64,000 bases of DNA from Nostoc carneum NIES-2107 (GTDB taxonomy: Bacteria; Cyanobacteriota; Cyanobacteriia; Cyanobacteriales; Nostocaceae). Numbering within the stretch: the stretch's first letter is position 1; every line of letters starts with the position of its first letter. The notes under the pieces are model-generated. The model saw nothing but the letters and a program-made list of their open reading frames with translations. It searched no databases and was not told where the DNA came from. Of the stretch, positions 53,001 through 63,700 are shown in pieces. Location: contig AP018180.1 of the NCBI GenBank assembly GCA_002368155.1, positions 8,247,686-8,311,685 on the forward strand, read 5' to 3'. A program made the position numbers and the translations under genes.

Positions 53001-55509
53001 AGGCTATGAGTTGGGACAACTCGCATTAGAGTTAGTCAATCAACTTCATGCAGTGAAGCTAAAATCAAAAACTATTTTTGCTGTCAATTGTTTTATTAGA
53101 CATTGGAAAGTTCATCTCAAAGAAACCTTAAATTCTTTATTAGAAGCATACACTTGTGGTTTAGAAACCGGAGATATTGAATATGCGATGATGTCTGCTT
53201 ATGTGTTTGGTAGATATGCTTATTTAAGTGGTCAAGAATTGAGTGGATTAGCGCAAGCTATGAGCAACTATGCCAATGTCATGAAACAATTAAAGCAAAC
53301 TACCTATTTGAACTTTAATAGTATCTACCAACAATCAGTTTTTAACTTACTAGGAATGGTAGATAATCCTTGTTTATTGATTGGTGAACGCTACAACGAA
53401 GCAGAAATGTTACCATTACATTATGCTGCTAATCAATTCAGCATCATTTGTCAGGCTCATTTTTGTAAGTTGATTCTTTGCTATTTATTTGGCGAATATG
53501 AACAAGCTGTAGAAAACGCCAATGTTGTGAAGCAGTATTTCAGCAGCATTACTAGCTTGGCTGTGATTCCAACTTTTTATTTCTATGAATTGTTGACACA
53601 ACTGGCTTTGTATCTAGATGCCCCATCTTCACAGCAAGAATCTATTATTGAATATGTCACAAGCAATTTGGGAAAAATGAGTAAATGGGCTGATTATGCA
53701 CCTGATAATTATGAGCATAAATTCTGTTTAATTGCAGCAGAAAAACATCGGGTATTAGGGCAAAAAGCAGAAGCTATTGAATATTACGACCGCGCTATTA
53801 CCCTGGCTAAAGAAAATCAGTACTTGCAAGAAGCTGCACTCGCTAATGAACTGACAGCTAAATTTTATTTGGCATGGGGTAAAGATAAGCTAGCTCAATT
53901 TTATATGCAAGAAGCGTACTATTGCTATGCTCATTGGGGTGCGAAAGCCAAAATTCAAGATTTAGAAAAACGCTATTCTGAACTGTTATTGCCGATATTT
54001 CAAGCACAAAATCATCGCTTCCAACTGAGCGAAACTTATATTTCTACTATTGATGCGTCTTCCTATCTGCATCAAACTATCCAAACTACTAGATCTAGTA
54101 GCAGTAGTAGTATTTCTAAAAATCTTGATTTTGGCACTATTTTTAAAGCATCACAAGCTTTATCTAGTGAAATTGAATTAGCAAAATTGCTCAATACCCT
54201 CATGGAAGTATTGATGACAAATGCGGGGGCAAAAAAGGCAGTTTTATTAGTAGTTAGAGATGGAAATTGGTTAATTGAAGCAATTGCTACGACAAATGAA
54301 GGTACAAATCAGCAAACTGTGCCATTAGAAGTTAGTCAAGCGATTCCGGTAACATTAGTAAATTACGTCAAACGTAGCGGTAAAACTGTGGTTTTGGATG
54401 ATGCAACTTCCCAAACTGATTTTATCGCTGACCCTTATCTGATGCAGCAACAACCAAAAAGTGTGATGTGTACACCAATTTGGCATCAGGGCAAATTAAT
54501 AGGTTTATTGTATTTAGAAAATCAATTAACGATCGCAGCCTTTACTCGCGATCGCACAGAAGTTATCCAACTATTATGTACTCAAGCTGCCATCTCCCTA
54601 GAAAATGCCCATCTTTACCAACAAGCTCAAGATTATGCCCAAAAGTTGGAACAGATGCTGAAGCAACTGAAGCACACACAACTGCAAATGGTGCAAAATG
54701 AGAAAATGGCTTCCTTAGGTAATTTAGTTGCAGGGGTAGCCCACGAAATTAACAATCCTGTAGGCTTTCTTAAAGGTAGCTTGAATAATGCTGAACAGTA
54801 TATTCAAGACTTACTCACCCATGTGCAATTGTTGCAAGAAAATAACCCTATTCTCCCTCCCGTAGCGATCAATCATGCCGAAGAGATTGATTTAGAATTC
54901 CTGAAAGCCGATTTACCCAAGCTGGTGACTTCAATGAAAGTTGCATCTGAACGCATCAAAGATATTAGCACCAGTTTGCGTACCTTCTCGCGGGCGGACA
55001 CATCAGAAAAAGTTGCTTGCAATCTCCATGAGGGAATTGAAAGTACACTGTTGATTTTGAAATATCGCCTGAAAGCTTCAGAAAAACGCCCAGCGATTCA
55101 GGTAATCAAAGAGTATGGTAATTTACCCCAGGTTAAATGCTTTTTAGGGCAGCTCAATCAAGTATTTATGAATATCTTAAGTAATGCGATTGATGCCTTA
55201 GATACAATCAGCGAGGGGCTTTCTTTTGCTGATATAGAAGCTCATCCTCAGCAAATTACCATTAGTACAGATATCTCTGATGATGGACGCATGGCGATTA
55301 TTGCCATCAAGGATAACGGCCCAGGAATGCCAGAGTCAATTCGCGATCGCATCTTTGATCATCTGTTTACCACCAAAGAAGTTGGTAAAGGTACAGGATT
55401 AGGATTAGCGATCGCGCGTCAAATTGTTGAACAAACCCACAATGGGCGTTTAAGCTGTAACTCTGTTCTGGGTGAAGGGACGGAATTTGTCATCGAAATA
55501 CCCGTGTAA
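50053..55509 (+). CDS. Giant hybrid Ser/Thr-His kinase 1 (HstK type)
   Basis: This 1818-residue protein has a Ser/Thr kinase at about 10-265 (Lys40, catalytic Asp134 in HKDIKPANIL, DFS in place of DFG). An AAA-type ATPase domain follows (Walker A GFSGIGKT at 340-347, DDLQWAD as Walker B). A long helical TPR-like region runs from about 800 to 1330. A GAF domain is at about 1365-1520, then HisKA with His1564 in GVAHEINNPVGF, and HATPase with GKGTGLGLAI. No receiver is present. This is the HstK-type architecture known from Anabaena. Residues near QFKIQHSKFKNG look like an in-frame AAAATTC repeat insertion absent from its paralogue. ATG 50053 is chosen by match to the paralogue. Confidence 0.9.
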   Translation: MVSTQVSIPGYRISEEIYNGSRTLVYRGYREADHQPVAIKLLKNPYPSFSELVQFRNQYTIAKNLPSPLVVQTYSLEPYQNGYALVMEDFGGIALNLWWDRGEAVGCLLEFLKIAIALCNILDVLYRHRIIHKDIKPANILVNPETHEIRLIDFSIASLLPRESQAVVNPNILEGTLGYLSPEQTGRMNRGIDYRTDFYSLGVTFYELLTGELPFQSNDMMEMVHCHIAKQPDQFKIQHSKFKNGELIPQVLSDIVIKLMAKNAEERYQSALGLKYDLEKCLEQLQTTGKIESFPIAQRDVCDRFIIPDKLYGRQTEVEALLNAFERVSQGNTEMILVAGFSGIGKTAVVNEIHKPIVRQRGYFIKGKFDQFNRNIPFSAFVQALCDLMGQLLSESDAQLQIWKTQILKALGENVQVIVDVIPELEQIIGEQPPVAQLGGNAEQNRFNLLFQKFIATFTTKEHPLVIFIDDLQWADSASLKLIELLMGENNHGYLLLIGAYRDNEVFPAHPLIVTLNEISKKQTNFSTITLSPLKISQINQLIADTLNCSPDIALSLTKLVYQKTQGNPFFNNQFLKVLYEEGLIIFNIDVGYWQCDIAQVNTLALTDNVVEFMAMQLQKLPPATQEVLQLAACIGNLFDLETLAIVHQKSQVETAANLWRALQVGLIIPTSEVYKFFQGTSNNSEAKFAHNYHNQVATYKFLHDRVQQAAYSLITEDRKPVTHWQIGNLLLNNTPKTKQEDKLFEIVNHLNLGKALISEPQASLEFINLNLRAGTKAKAANAYAVAAEYLKIGVESLPANSWETYYNLTLALHESITEVLCLSGDFAAMETYAEVALQKSKLLLEQVPIYNIKIQAHMAQSKHLYALQVALNVLAMLGIELPKHPDKSNIEHELDVTKHLLANKTSADLLALPEMTDVTIKAGMQILSNIISVAYQAAPELFRLIVLKQVQLSLSYGNAPESTYAYATYGLMLCGVLGEIDAGYELGQLALELVNQLHAVKLKSKTIFAVNCFIRHWKVHLKETLNSLLEAYTCGLETGDIEYAMMSAYVFGRYAYLSGQELSGLAQAMSNYANVMKQLKQTTYLNFNSIYQQSVFNLLGMVDNPCLLIGERYNEAEMLPLHYAANQFSIICQAHFCKLILCYLFGEYEQAVENANVVKQYFSSITSLAVIPTFYFYELLTQLALYLDAPSSQQESIIEYVTSNLGKMSKWADYAPDNYEHKFCLIAAEKHRVLGQKAEAIEYYDRAITLAKENQYLQEAALANELTAKFYLAWGKDKLAQFYMQEAYYCYAHWGAKAKIQDLEKRYSELLLPIFQAQNHRFQLSETYISTIDASSYLHQTIQTTRSSSSSSISKNLDFGTIFKASQALSSEIELAKLLNTLMEVLMTNAGAKKAVLLVVRDGNWLIEAIATTNEGTNQQTVPLEVSQAIPVTLVNYVKRSGKTVVLDDATSQTDFIADPYLMQQQPKSVMCTPIWHQGKLIGLLYLENQLTIAAFTRDRTEVIQLLCTQAAISLENAHLYQQAQDYAQKLEQMLKQLKHTQLQMVQNEKMASLGNLVAGVAHEINNPVGFLKGSLNNAEQYIQDLLTHVQLLQENNPILPPVAINHAEEIDLEFLKADLPKLVTSMKVASERIKDISTSLRTFSRADTSEKVACNLHEGIESTLLILKYRLKASEKRPAIQVIKEYGNLPQVKCFLGQLNQVFMNILSNAIDALDTISEGLSFADIEAHPQQITISTDISDDGRMAIIAIKDNGPGMPESIRDRIFDHLFTTKEVGKGTGLGLAIARQIVEQTHNGRLSCNSVLGEGTEFVIEIPV

Positions 55510-55695
55510 TCTGGTAGACATTTGGTTAAAGACTTTTGCTGAAGTAGCAGAGGGAGCAGAGGTGAAGATTTTCAGCTTTCCGCACAGATTTACTCAATCA
55601 TCTCTAATCAACCAAACACGATCTGAAAAACTCCTTGTGGAGATAGGGAATAGGAAAGATGTTCCCAATGCCCTATGCCCAATGCCCTATGCCCC

Positions 55696-55752
55696 AAGCG
55701 ACGGGGAGAACAACCTCATCAACCCACAAAGGGATGGAATTCCCCGTCGCTT
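55696..55752. repeat. Inverted repeat with 12-bp arms
   Basis: AAGCGACGGGGA at 55696-55707 is perfectly complementary to TCCCCGTCGCTT at 55741-55752, around a 33-base loop. It lies 11 bases before a 22-bp palindrome, so the two may form one mobile or REP-like unit. Confidence 0.7.
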
Positions 55753-55762
55753 TCAATGAAGA

Positions 55763-55784
55763 GGGGCGCAAAGCTTTGCGCCCC
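55763..55784. repeat. Perfect 22-bp palindrome (dispersed family)
   Basis: The half-site GGGGCGCAAAG is followed by its exact complement. It belongs to the same family as the palindromes at 19463 and 43294. Confidence 0.8.
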
Positions 55785-56249
55785 TGCAGATGTTTGATGT
55801 GTTGCAACAATCTTTTCCAGATGAGATTGATGTCTAATCATTTTATTATTACAGATTATGAAGAGTTTTTAATCTAAACTGACGCTTTGACAGCTAATGT
55901 ATAGCCTTGTCAGCAGACTGAAGAACATACCTGAGGAATCATCCACAAGCGCAAATCCTGATTGTGAGAGTGATTGGTGGTGTCAGATAGCAAAGCAGTT
56001 ACGAGAAAACATTTATCTACATAAAAATCTAAAGAAATTATTAAATATTAGAAATTATTGCTGATTGCATGAGATTGTAAATAAACAATAAAACCTCTCA
56101 TTTTTAATGGGGTCAGCCATTTTAAAGACCCTAAATATAAAGCTATTTGGCACTCTCACTGTCTTTGACGTTGGGGGTGCCAAGCGCTTTTGATACAAAT
56201 GTGGGCATTTACAAGCGTATTTAGACGCTGAATTCTATAAATAACCATA

Positions 56250-57378
56250 TATAGCAATCCTAAATGAGTTGTGAAAAAAATGAACCATACATAAATATTT
56301 TGGGAAAATTAAAAACTTGATGATTAGTAACGAGTTCAAATAATCTCTTGACCTGAGAAAAGGATTTACATAAGTGGTAAAACTCTCGAATAAATTTTTT
56401 AGCGTACAACCAGATGTCTTCTACAGGATTTTGCGTTGGGTCATTGGGTGCAAATCTCATACAAGTAACTTTCCATTCATCTTCACTTAATCCTTGATTC
56501 AGATTATCTAAGTAAGCTTTAAATTCAGCAGAACGATGATAACTAGCTCCATCCCAAATTAAAGCAATACGGCTTTTTGGATACTGGGAAATTAAATATT
56601 GTACAAAAGCAATCGCGTTGCTAGAATCACCTTTTTTACAAGGCTTAATTAGAAACTCTTGTGTGTAATAATTTAGAGCGCCAAAATAGGTTTGTCTTTG
56701 TCGTTCATTGATCACTGGAACTTCAATCCGTTCTTTCGTATTTCCCCAAATATAACCACAAATATCTCCCCATAATAGGTGACATTCATCTTCAAAAAAA
56801 ACTATGAGTTCCCCAGATACTATCTCACGCTCATGTGCCGTCAGCCATGCGGTTATTTCTAGTTTTTTTTTAGCTACTAGTTCTGCGTCTTTTTTAGGAT
56901 TCTTTTTTTGTGTTTTTTTCCAACTTATATTAGCGTCTTTAAAGAGATCGTAATAGCTTTGATTTGACTCAAATACAACATCAAAATTATCTTCTACGTA
57001 CTCCTTTAATTCTGATAAATGCCAATAGTTTTTCTGTTGAAGCCAGTTTAATACTACTTGTCTTTGTGCAGAGTCAAGATAACTTTTTGACCCTTTGTAT
57101 TTTAGCCTCAATCCGGTTATACCCTGTTCTATAAATATATATTTCCATTTGTTTACAAAACCAACAGACACTCCGAGAATATTTCCAATCTTTGAATGTT
57201 TATAGTTTTGCATCACCATTTGTACTGCCAGTGCCCGTTTTAGTTCTCTGGAGTCTGAGGTAGCCTGAATGAACTCTATCAACTCTTCCATTTGTGCTGC
57301 CATGCACCCTATCAATGACTTCTAATGTTCACCATATCAACAACTGTGATTTTTCACAAATGATTTAGGATTGCTATA
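56250..57378 (-). mobile_element. Complete IS630-type insertion sequence
   Basis: Terminal inverted repeats of 27 bases at 56252-56278 and 57350-57376 match at 25 positions (TAGCAATCCTAAAT then TTGTGAAAAA). They are flanked by TA on both sides, the target duplicated by IS630/Tc1 elements. The single transposase gene inside runs leftward and its stop codon lies in the left repeat. With intact ends and an intact gene, it looks recently active. Confidence 0.9.
56260..57315 (-). CDS. IS630 family transposase
   Basis: This 351-residue transposase has an N-terminal helix-turn-helix region (about 20-70, NILGVSVGFVNKWKYIF), a middle Lys-rich linker and a DDE domain. The three acidic residues lie in FFEDECHLL, IWDGASYH and NPVEDIWLYAK. 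Start choice is uncertain: ATG 57315, 57303 and 57291 are all in frame. No frameshift is needed. The last residues FFSQLI and the stop are encoded by the left terminal inverted repeat. Confidence 0.93.
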   Translation of the reverse strand: MIGCMAAQMEELIEFIQATSDSRELKRALAVQMVMQNYKHSKIGNILGVSVGFVNKWKYIFIEQGITGLRLKYKGSKSYLDSAQRQVVLNWLQQKNYWHLSELKEYVEDNFDVVFESNQSYYDLFKDANISWKKTQKKNPKKDAELVAKKKLEITAWLTAHEREIVSGELIVFFEDECHLLWGDICGYIWGNTKERIEVPVINERQRQTYFGALNYYTQEFLIKPCKKGDSSNAIAFVQYLISQYPKSRIALIWDGASYHRSAEFKAYLDNLNQGLSEDEWKVTCMRFAPNDPTQNPVEDIWLYAKKFIREFYHLCKSFSQVKRLFELVTNHQVFNFPKIFMYGSFFSQLI

Positions 57379-57788
57379 TCTCGCCAAATCTGCTCCTCAT
57401 ATTAGGAGTCATATTTGATTTTGAAAAAATTCTCTATAAATTTATTCGTTATTTTCTGTTACTTTTCTAAGGAAAAAATAGTTCTAGAAATCAAACTGGA
57501 TTGTTAGAGATATGCAATTTATCTACTCTTTACTAAAACTTACGCAAGTGTCATATTTTTTTCGTTTAGGTTTGTCCAGGGTCAAAAGTCAAGAGTCCAA
57601 AAAACCTAAATTTTTGACCCTTGACTTTTGACTCTTGACTCTTATGTCAGAGAATTACTGTGCCAGTTGCGTAAGTGCTGTTTACATCTAACCTGGATGA
57701 GGTAAAGTTTATTTACTCACTTATAAAATGCTGAAAATAGTTGGGAATACTAAATCTTTGGAAACACAGATTTAATAATCCAATTATT
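57379..57788. other. Upstream region of hybrid kinase 2
   Basis: No gene is seen in 410 bases. It contains a MITE-like repeat at 57538-57676. Between 57741 and the kinase start, TTGGGAATACTAAAT recurs at the same distance as before kinase 1, so this part was duplicated with the gene. Confidence 0.6.
57538..57676. mobile_element. MITE-like element with ACTTACGCAA ends
   Basis: The terminal arms ACTTACGCAAGTG and (reverse) ACTTACGCAACTG match at 12 of 13 positions over a 139-base unit. The interior holds GTCAAAAGTCAAGAGTC-type units in both orientations. There is no coding capacity. A clear target duplication was not found. Confidence 0.65.
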
Positions 57789-60700
57789 ATGGTTAGCATC
57801 GAAGTTAGTATTCCTCATATTCCTGGTTATCACGTTAGTGAAGAAATCTACAACGGTTCCAGAACGCTGGTTTATCGAGGATTTCGAGAAGCTGACAATA
57901 AACCTGTGGTATTGAAACTATTAAAAAATTCTTATCCTAGTTTCAATGAACTAGTACAGTTCCGCAATCAGTACACTATTGCTAAAAATCTGCAATCACC
58001 ACTAATTATTGGGACATACAGCCTGGAAGCATATCAGAATGGCTATGTGTTAGTTATGGAGGACTTTGGCGGAATTGCTCTGAGCCAATGGCACAAAATC
58101 AGAACAAATGTATTGAGTTTAATGGAGTTTTTCCAAATTGCGATCGCACTGTGCAATACATTAGATATTCTTTATCGCCATCGGATTATTCATAAGGATA
58201 TTAAACCTGCGAATATTTTAATTAATCCCGAAACCAAGCAAATTAAATTAATTGACTTTAGTATTGCATCTTTACTACCACGGGAAACTCAAACGCTCAT
58301 TAGCCTTAATGTATTGGAAGGCACACTTGCATATTTATCGCCAGAACAGACAGGGAGGATGAATCGCGGGATTGATTACCGTACAGACTTTTATTCTTTG
58401 GGTGTTACTTTTTACGAACTACTCACCGGAGAATTACCATTTCAATCAAATGATCCAATGGAGTTGGTACATTGTCATATTGCGAAAATTCCGACAGCAT
58501 TGGGGAATCGGGAGGAAATTCCGCAAGTGCTTGCAGATATGGTGATGAAACTGCTGGCGAAAAATGCGGAAGACCGCTATCAGAGTGCTTTAGGGTTGAA
58601 ATATGATTTAGAAAATTGCTTAGAACAACTACAAACAACAGGTAAGATTGAGAGTTTCCCGATTGGACGGCGGGATGTGTGCGATCGCTTTCTCATCCCT
58701 GATAAACTCTATGGCAGAACGGCAGAAGTTGAAAAGCTGCTGACAGCATTTAAGCAAGTCAGTACAGGTGCTAAGGAAATGGTGTTAGTAGCAGGTTTTT
58801 CTGGGATTGGGAAAACTGCTGTTGTCAATGAAGTTCACAAGCCAATTGTCCAGAAACGAGGCTATTTCATTAAAGGTAAATTCGACCAGTTTAATCGCAA
58901 TATTCCTTTCTCGGCTTTTGTGCAAGCCTTACGCAATTTGATGCTGCAATTACTATCAGAAAGTGATGCACAATTGCAAAAATGGAAAAGTCAAATTCTC
59001 CAAGCCTTGGGTGAGAATGCACAGGTAATTGTGGAAGTAATTCCCGAATTAGAACAAATTATTGGTGTGCAACCACCTGTACCAGAATTAGCAGGAAATG
59101 CGGCTCAAAATCGCTTTAATTTACTATTCCAAAAATTCATTGCCATCTTTACTACTAAAGAACATCCCCTTGTCATCTTTCTTGATGATTTACAATGGGC
59201 AGATTTGGCTTCTTTAAAGTTGATGGAATTATTGATGAGTGAAACCGGTATCGGCTATCTCTTACTAATGGGAGCCTATCGAGATAACGAAGTTTCTCCA
59301 GTTCATCCTTTAATAGTAACTTTAAATGAAATCCAAGTAGATGGGGCTAATATCAACACCCTGACATTACCTCCTCTAAAATTATCTCAGATTAACCAAC
59401 TAATAGCTGATACCCTCAGTTGTTCGCTAGAATTGGCATTACCTTTAACAAAATTGGTATATCAGAAAACTCAAGGTAATCCCTTTTTTAACAATCAATT
59501 TCTCAAGGTTTTATATGAAGAAGGACTGATTACTTTTAATGTTGAGCAAGGCTATTGGGAATGTGATATTGCTCAAGTTAATGCCTTAGCACTCACAGAT
59601 GATGTGGTTGAGTTTATGTCTATGCAATTACAGAAATTGCCTGCAGCCACTCAAGATGTTTTAAAATTAGCTGCTTGCATTGGTAACACTTTTGATTTAG
59701 CGACATTGGCAACTGTGAGACAAAAATCTCTAGTAGCATCTGCTGCGGAATTATGGTCTGCTTTGCAATCTGGGTTAATTTTACCGCAAAGTGAGGTTTA
59801 TAAGTTTTTTCAAGCAGCTGAGAATAATACCGATACCAAATTATTCAAATATCAAAATTCTCAAACTCCTACCTATAAGTTTTTACATGACCGCGTACAA
59901 CAAGCAGCTTATTTTCTGATTCCGGAAGCTCAGAAGAAATTTACTCATTTAAATATTGGCAGATTAATTTTAAGTAATACACCAAAATCACAAATTGAAG
60001 ATAAAATTTTTCAGATTGTCAATCAATTAAATCAAGGAGTTGAATTACTCACCAAACAAGATGATAAACATGAATTAGCTCAGTTAAATTTCCAAGCAGG
60101 ATACAAAGCCAAAAATGCTACGGCTTACAGTGCTGCTTGGGAATATTTAACGATAGGGCGGCATTTATTAGCTGATGATGATTGGCAAAGTCAATATAAT
60201 TTGTCGTTAAGTTTATACGCCGCATCAGTAGAAGTTGCTTATCTCAGTGGTAACTTTGCTGAGATGGAAAAACTAGCAGAAATTTTGCTGAAAGAAGCCA
60301 AAAACCTAGTCGATCAAGTTAAAGTATATGACGTTAAAAATCAGGCTTTGGTAGCACAAAATAAACCTGTAGAAGCAGTAAATAATGGGCTAAAATTTCT
60401 CAAATTATTGGGCGTAGAATTTCCCACAGAACCCAGCCAAGCTGATATTATAGCCGGATTACAAGCAACTCAAAGCCTTTGGCAAGACAAAGGAATTGCT
60501 GAATTAATTAACTTACCTGTAATGACAGATCCCATCCAGTTAGCGGCGATGCAAATGTTATCTAGCATCTCAGCCGCTAGCTATTTAGCGGTGCCGGCAC
60601 TTTATCCGTTAATTTATTTTAAACAGGTAAGTTTATCAATTACATATGGCAATACTGCCATTTCTACCCATAGTTATGCTTGTTATGCTCTGATTCTCAG

Positions 60701-63700
60701 TGCCATAGTAGGAGATTTTGAAACAGGTTATCAATTTGGTAAACTCGCTTTAGATTTATTACCCCAACTCAAAGCCAAAGAACTAGAATGTAAAGTTCAA
60801 TCTATGGTTTATGGCTTTGTCAAGCATTGGAAAATTCCTGTCAAAGAAACCTTAATACCTTTGCGTTCAGCTTATTATGTTGGTTTGGAAACAGGAGATT
60901 TACAATTTGCTGGCTACTCAGCCGTAATGTATTGCGGATTTACCTATTTTGCAGGCATAGAAAAAGAATTATCTGACTTGCAACGAGAAGTATTTGCCTT
61001 GAGCGATTCTATCAATCAAATTAAGCAGGTAACTTGTTTACAATATTTCCAAATGTTGCAACAGGCAATACATGATTTGCGCTCAGGGCGAAATGTTGTT
61101 GAATATTTACAGGGAGAATATTACGACGAACCCAAAATGCTAAATCAGCATTTACAAGCGCATGACAGGTTGGGAATTTTTTACCTGTATTTTAATAAAT
61201 TGCTGTTGAATTATTTGCTGGGTAACTATCAACAAGCGGTTGTAGATGCTGCACTTACAGAACAACATTTAGATGGTGCTGCTGGGTTTGCTTATATTCC
61301 TATATTTTACTTTTATGATTCTCTCACACAGCTGGCAGCCTATAGAGAGAATTTAGTTGCAGATAAAGAGAAGTTAGTGGCAAAAATCACAACTAATCAA
61401 GAGAAAATGAAAAATTGGGCGCATAATGCACCCATGAATTGCCAGTACAAATTTGATTTAGTTGAGGCAGAATATCAACGACTATTTGGGGAAAAATGGC
61501 AAGCAATGGAAATGTACGATCGCGCCATTGCTGGGGCTAAAGACAATGGTTATCTGCGCGACGAAGCACTGGCTAATGAACTTGCGGCTAGCTTCTACCT
61601 GGATTGTGGCAAAGAGAAAGTAGCTCAAGCTTATCTACAAGAAGCCTATTACGGTTATGCTCGTTGGGGCGCTAAAGCCAAAGTCGAAGATTTAGAACGG
61701 CGCTATCCGCAATTGCTCAAGAGTATGTTGCAAAGACAGCAATATTCTTTGAATGCAACTACCACCATTGCAAATACTATCTCTGAAACTAGCGCCAGCA
61801 AGCCATTAAGCGATCGCACAGTTTCAGAAATTCTCGATTTAGCAACTATTCTCAAAGCTTCTCATGCTCTCTCCAGCGAAATTCATTTAGAACAGCTACT
61901 TTCAACCTTGCTGTCTGTAGTCATGGAAAATGCTGGTGCAGATAAAGGAGTACTACTGCTACAGAAAGAAAACAGGTTAGTACTAGAAGCTATTGCTACA
62001 TTAGGAGTATCACCTACACTGGTGCGATCGCTACCTTTAGAAGAATCGCTAGATATACCAATTTCCTTGATTAACAGCGTTAAACGCACTCTGCAAGCCG
62101 CAACCATTGACAATGCAAATACTGATCCGATGTTGATGGTTGATACTTATATCATTTCCCAACAGCCCAAGAGTTTATTGTGTACGCCAATTATCCATCA
62201 AGGTAAGCTGCTAGGCATTCTTTATTTAGAAAATCACCTGACAGTTGGGGCTTTTACCAGCGATCGCCTGACAGTACTAAATTTATTATGTACTCAAGGG
62301 GCAATTTCTCTAGAAAATGCCCGCCTTTATCAAGAATCCCAAGCTAATGCCCAAAAACTAGCACAATCCCTCAAAAAACAGAAAACCTTGTTTGATGTGG
62401 TAACGCAGATGCGAGAGTCTTTAGACTTGGATGCGATATTTTGTGCAGTTACCCAAAATATGCGGCGGATTTTAAATGCGGATCGCGTTGGGATTTATCA
62501 ATTTGAGGCAGAATCCAAGTATGAATATGGCAAGTTTATTGCCGAAGATGTCATCCCCGAATTTCCTTCAGCTTTAGCGATTAACGTTAAAGATCATTGC
62601 TTTGGCGAAGACTACGCCAACCTTTATAAACAAGGGCGGATCTGCGCTATGGCTGACTTAAATTCAACTAAGGTACTAGATTGCCATCGTGCGATTTTAG
62701 AACAATTTCATGTCAAAGCCTCCCTAGTGGTAGCAATTATTCAACATGGCGAACTGTGGGGTTTGCTGTGCGTTCACCAATGCGATCGCCCTCGTGAGTG
62801 GCGAGGTTCGGAAATTCAATTTGCCCAGCAAATAGCTGCTCAATTAGGGGTAGCACTCCAGCAAGCAGATTTGCTACTGCAAACTCGTCAACAAGCAACT
62901 CAACTCGAACAAGCGCTTCAGCATCTCCAGCAAACTCAACTGCAACTAGTGCAGAATGAGAAGATGTCAGCTTTAGGAAATTTAGTAGCTGGTGTGGCTC
63001 ATGAAATTAACAATCCCGTGGGCTTTATTGCTGGTAACTTGGAACCAGCAAAAGACTATGTGCAAGACTTGTTTGATTTAATAGAGTTGTATGAAACATT
63101 GCCCCATGACAATGCGGCAATAGAAGATAAAATTGCCTCTATTGACTTAGAATATCTGCGGGAAGATTTACCTAAATTGCTAGATTCAATGTCATTGGGC
63201 ATTGAACGCATTGGCAATATTAGCACCAGTTTACGCACTTTCTCCAGAGCCGATAAAGCCTACAAAGTCCCGTTTAATATTCACGAAGGTATCGATAGTA
63301 CAATTTTAATTCTCAAGCATCGCTTAAAAGCGAACGAGCATCATCCAGCTATAGAGATTGTCAAAGAATATGGGCAATTGCCAATGGTGGAATGCTTCGC
63401 TGGACAATTAAACCAAGTATTTATGAACTTGTTGGCGAATGCGATCGATGCTTTGGAAGAGTCAAATAGCGATCGCAGCTTTGCAGAGATTCAAGCCAAC
63501 CCCAATCAAATTACAATTCGCACGACTAAAAGTGAAGATGGAAAACAGGCGGTAATTAGCATTCAAGATAACGGTACCGGAATGTCTGAGGAAGTCAAAC
63601 ACAAGATATTTGATCATTTATTTACCACCAAAGGAGTTGGTAAAGGTACTGGTTTAGGATTAGCGATCGCACGTCAAATTGTGGAAGAAACTCACAACGG

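Larger units (their letters stand above)
55510..56249. other. Intergenic region between hybrid kinase 1 and the IS630 element
   Basis: No convincing gene is seen; frames here are short and cross repeats. It holds two inverted repeats (55696-55752 and 55763-55784). Further right, TTGGCAC and GTGCCAA arms flank a loop near 56150-56195. The rest may be decayed sequence. A short ATGCCCT-type repeat lies near 55660-55690. Confidence 0.55.

Noticed and set aside
55472-55877. Two short frames after hybrid kinase 1
   Set aside because: They overlap the kinase end or run across palindromes and repeats; the residues look random.
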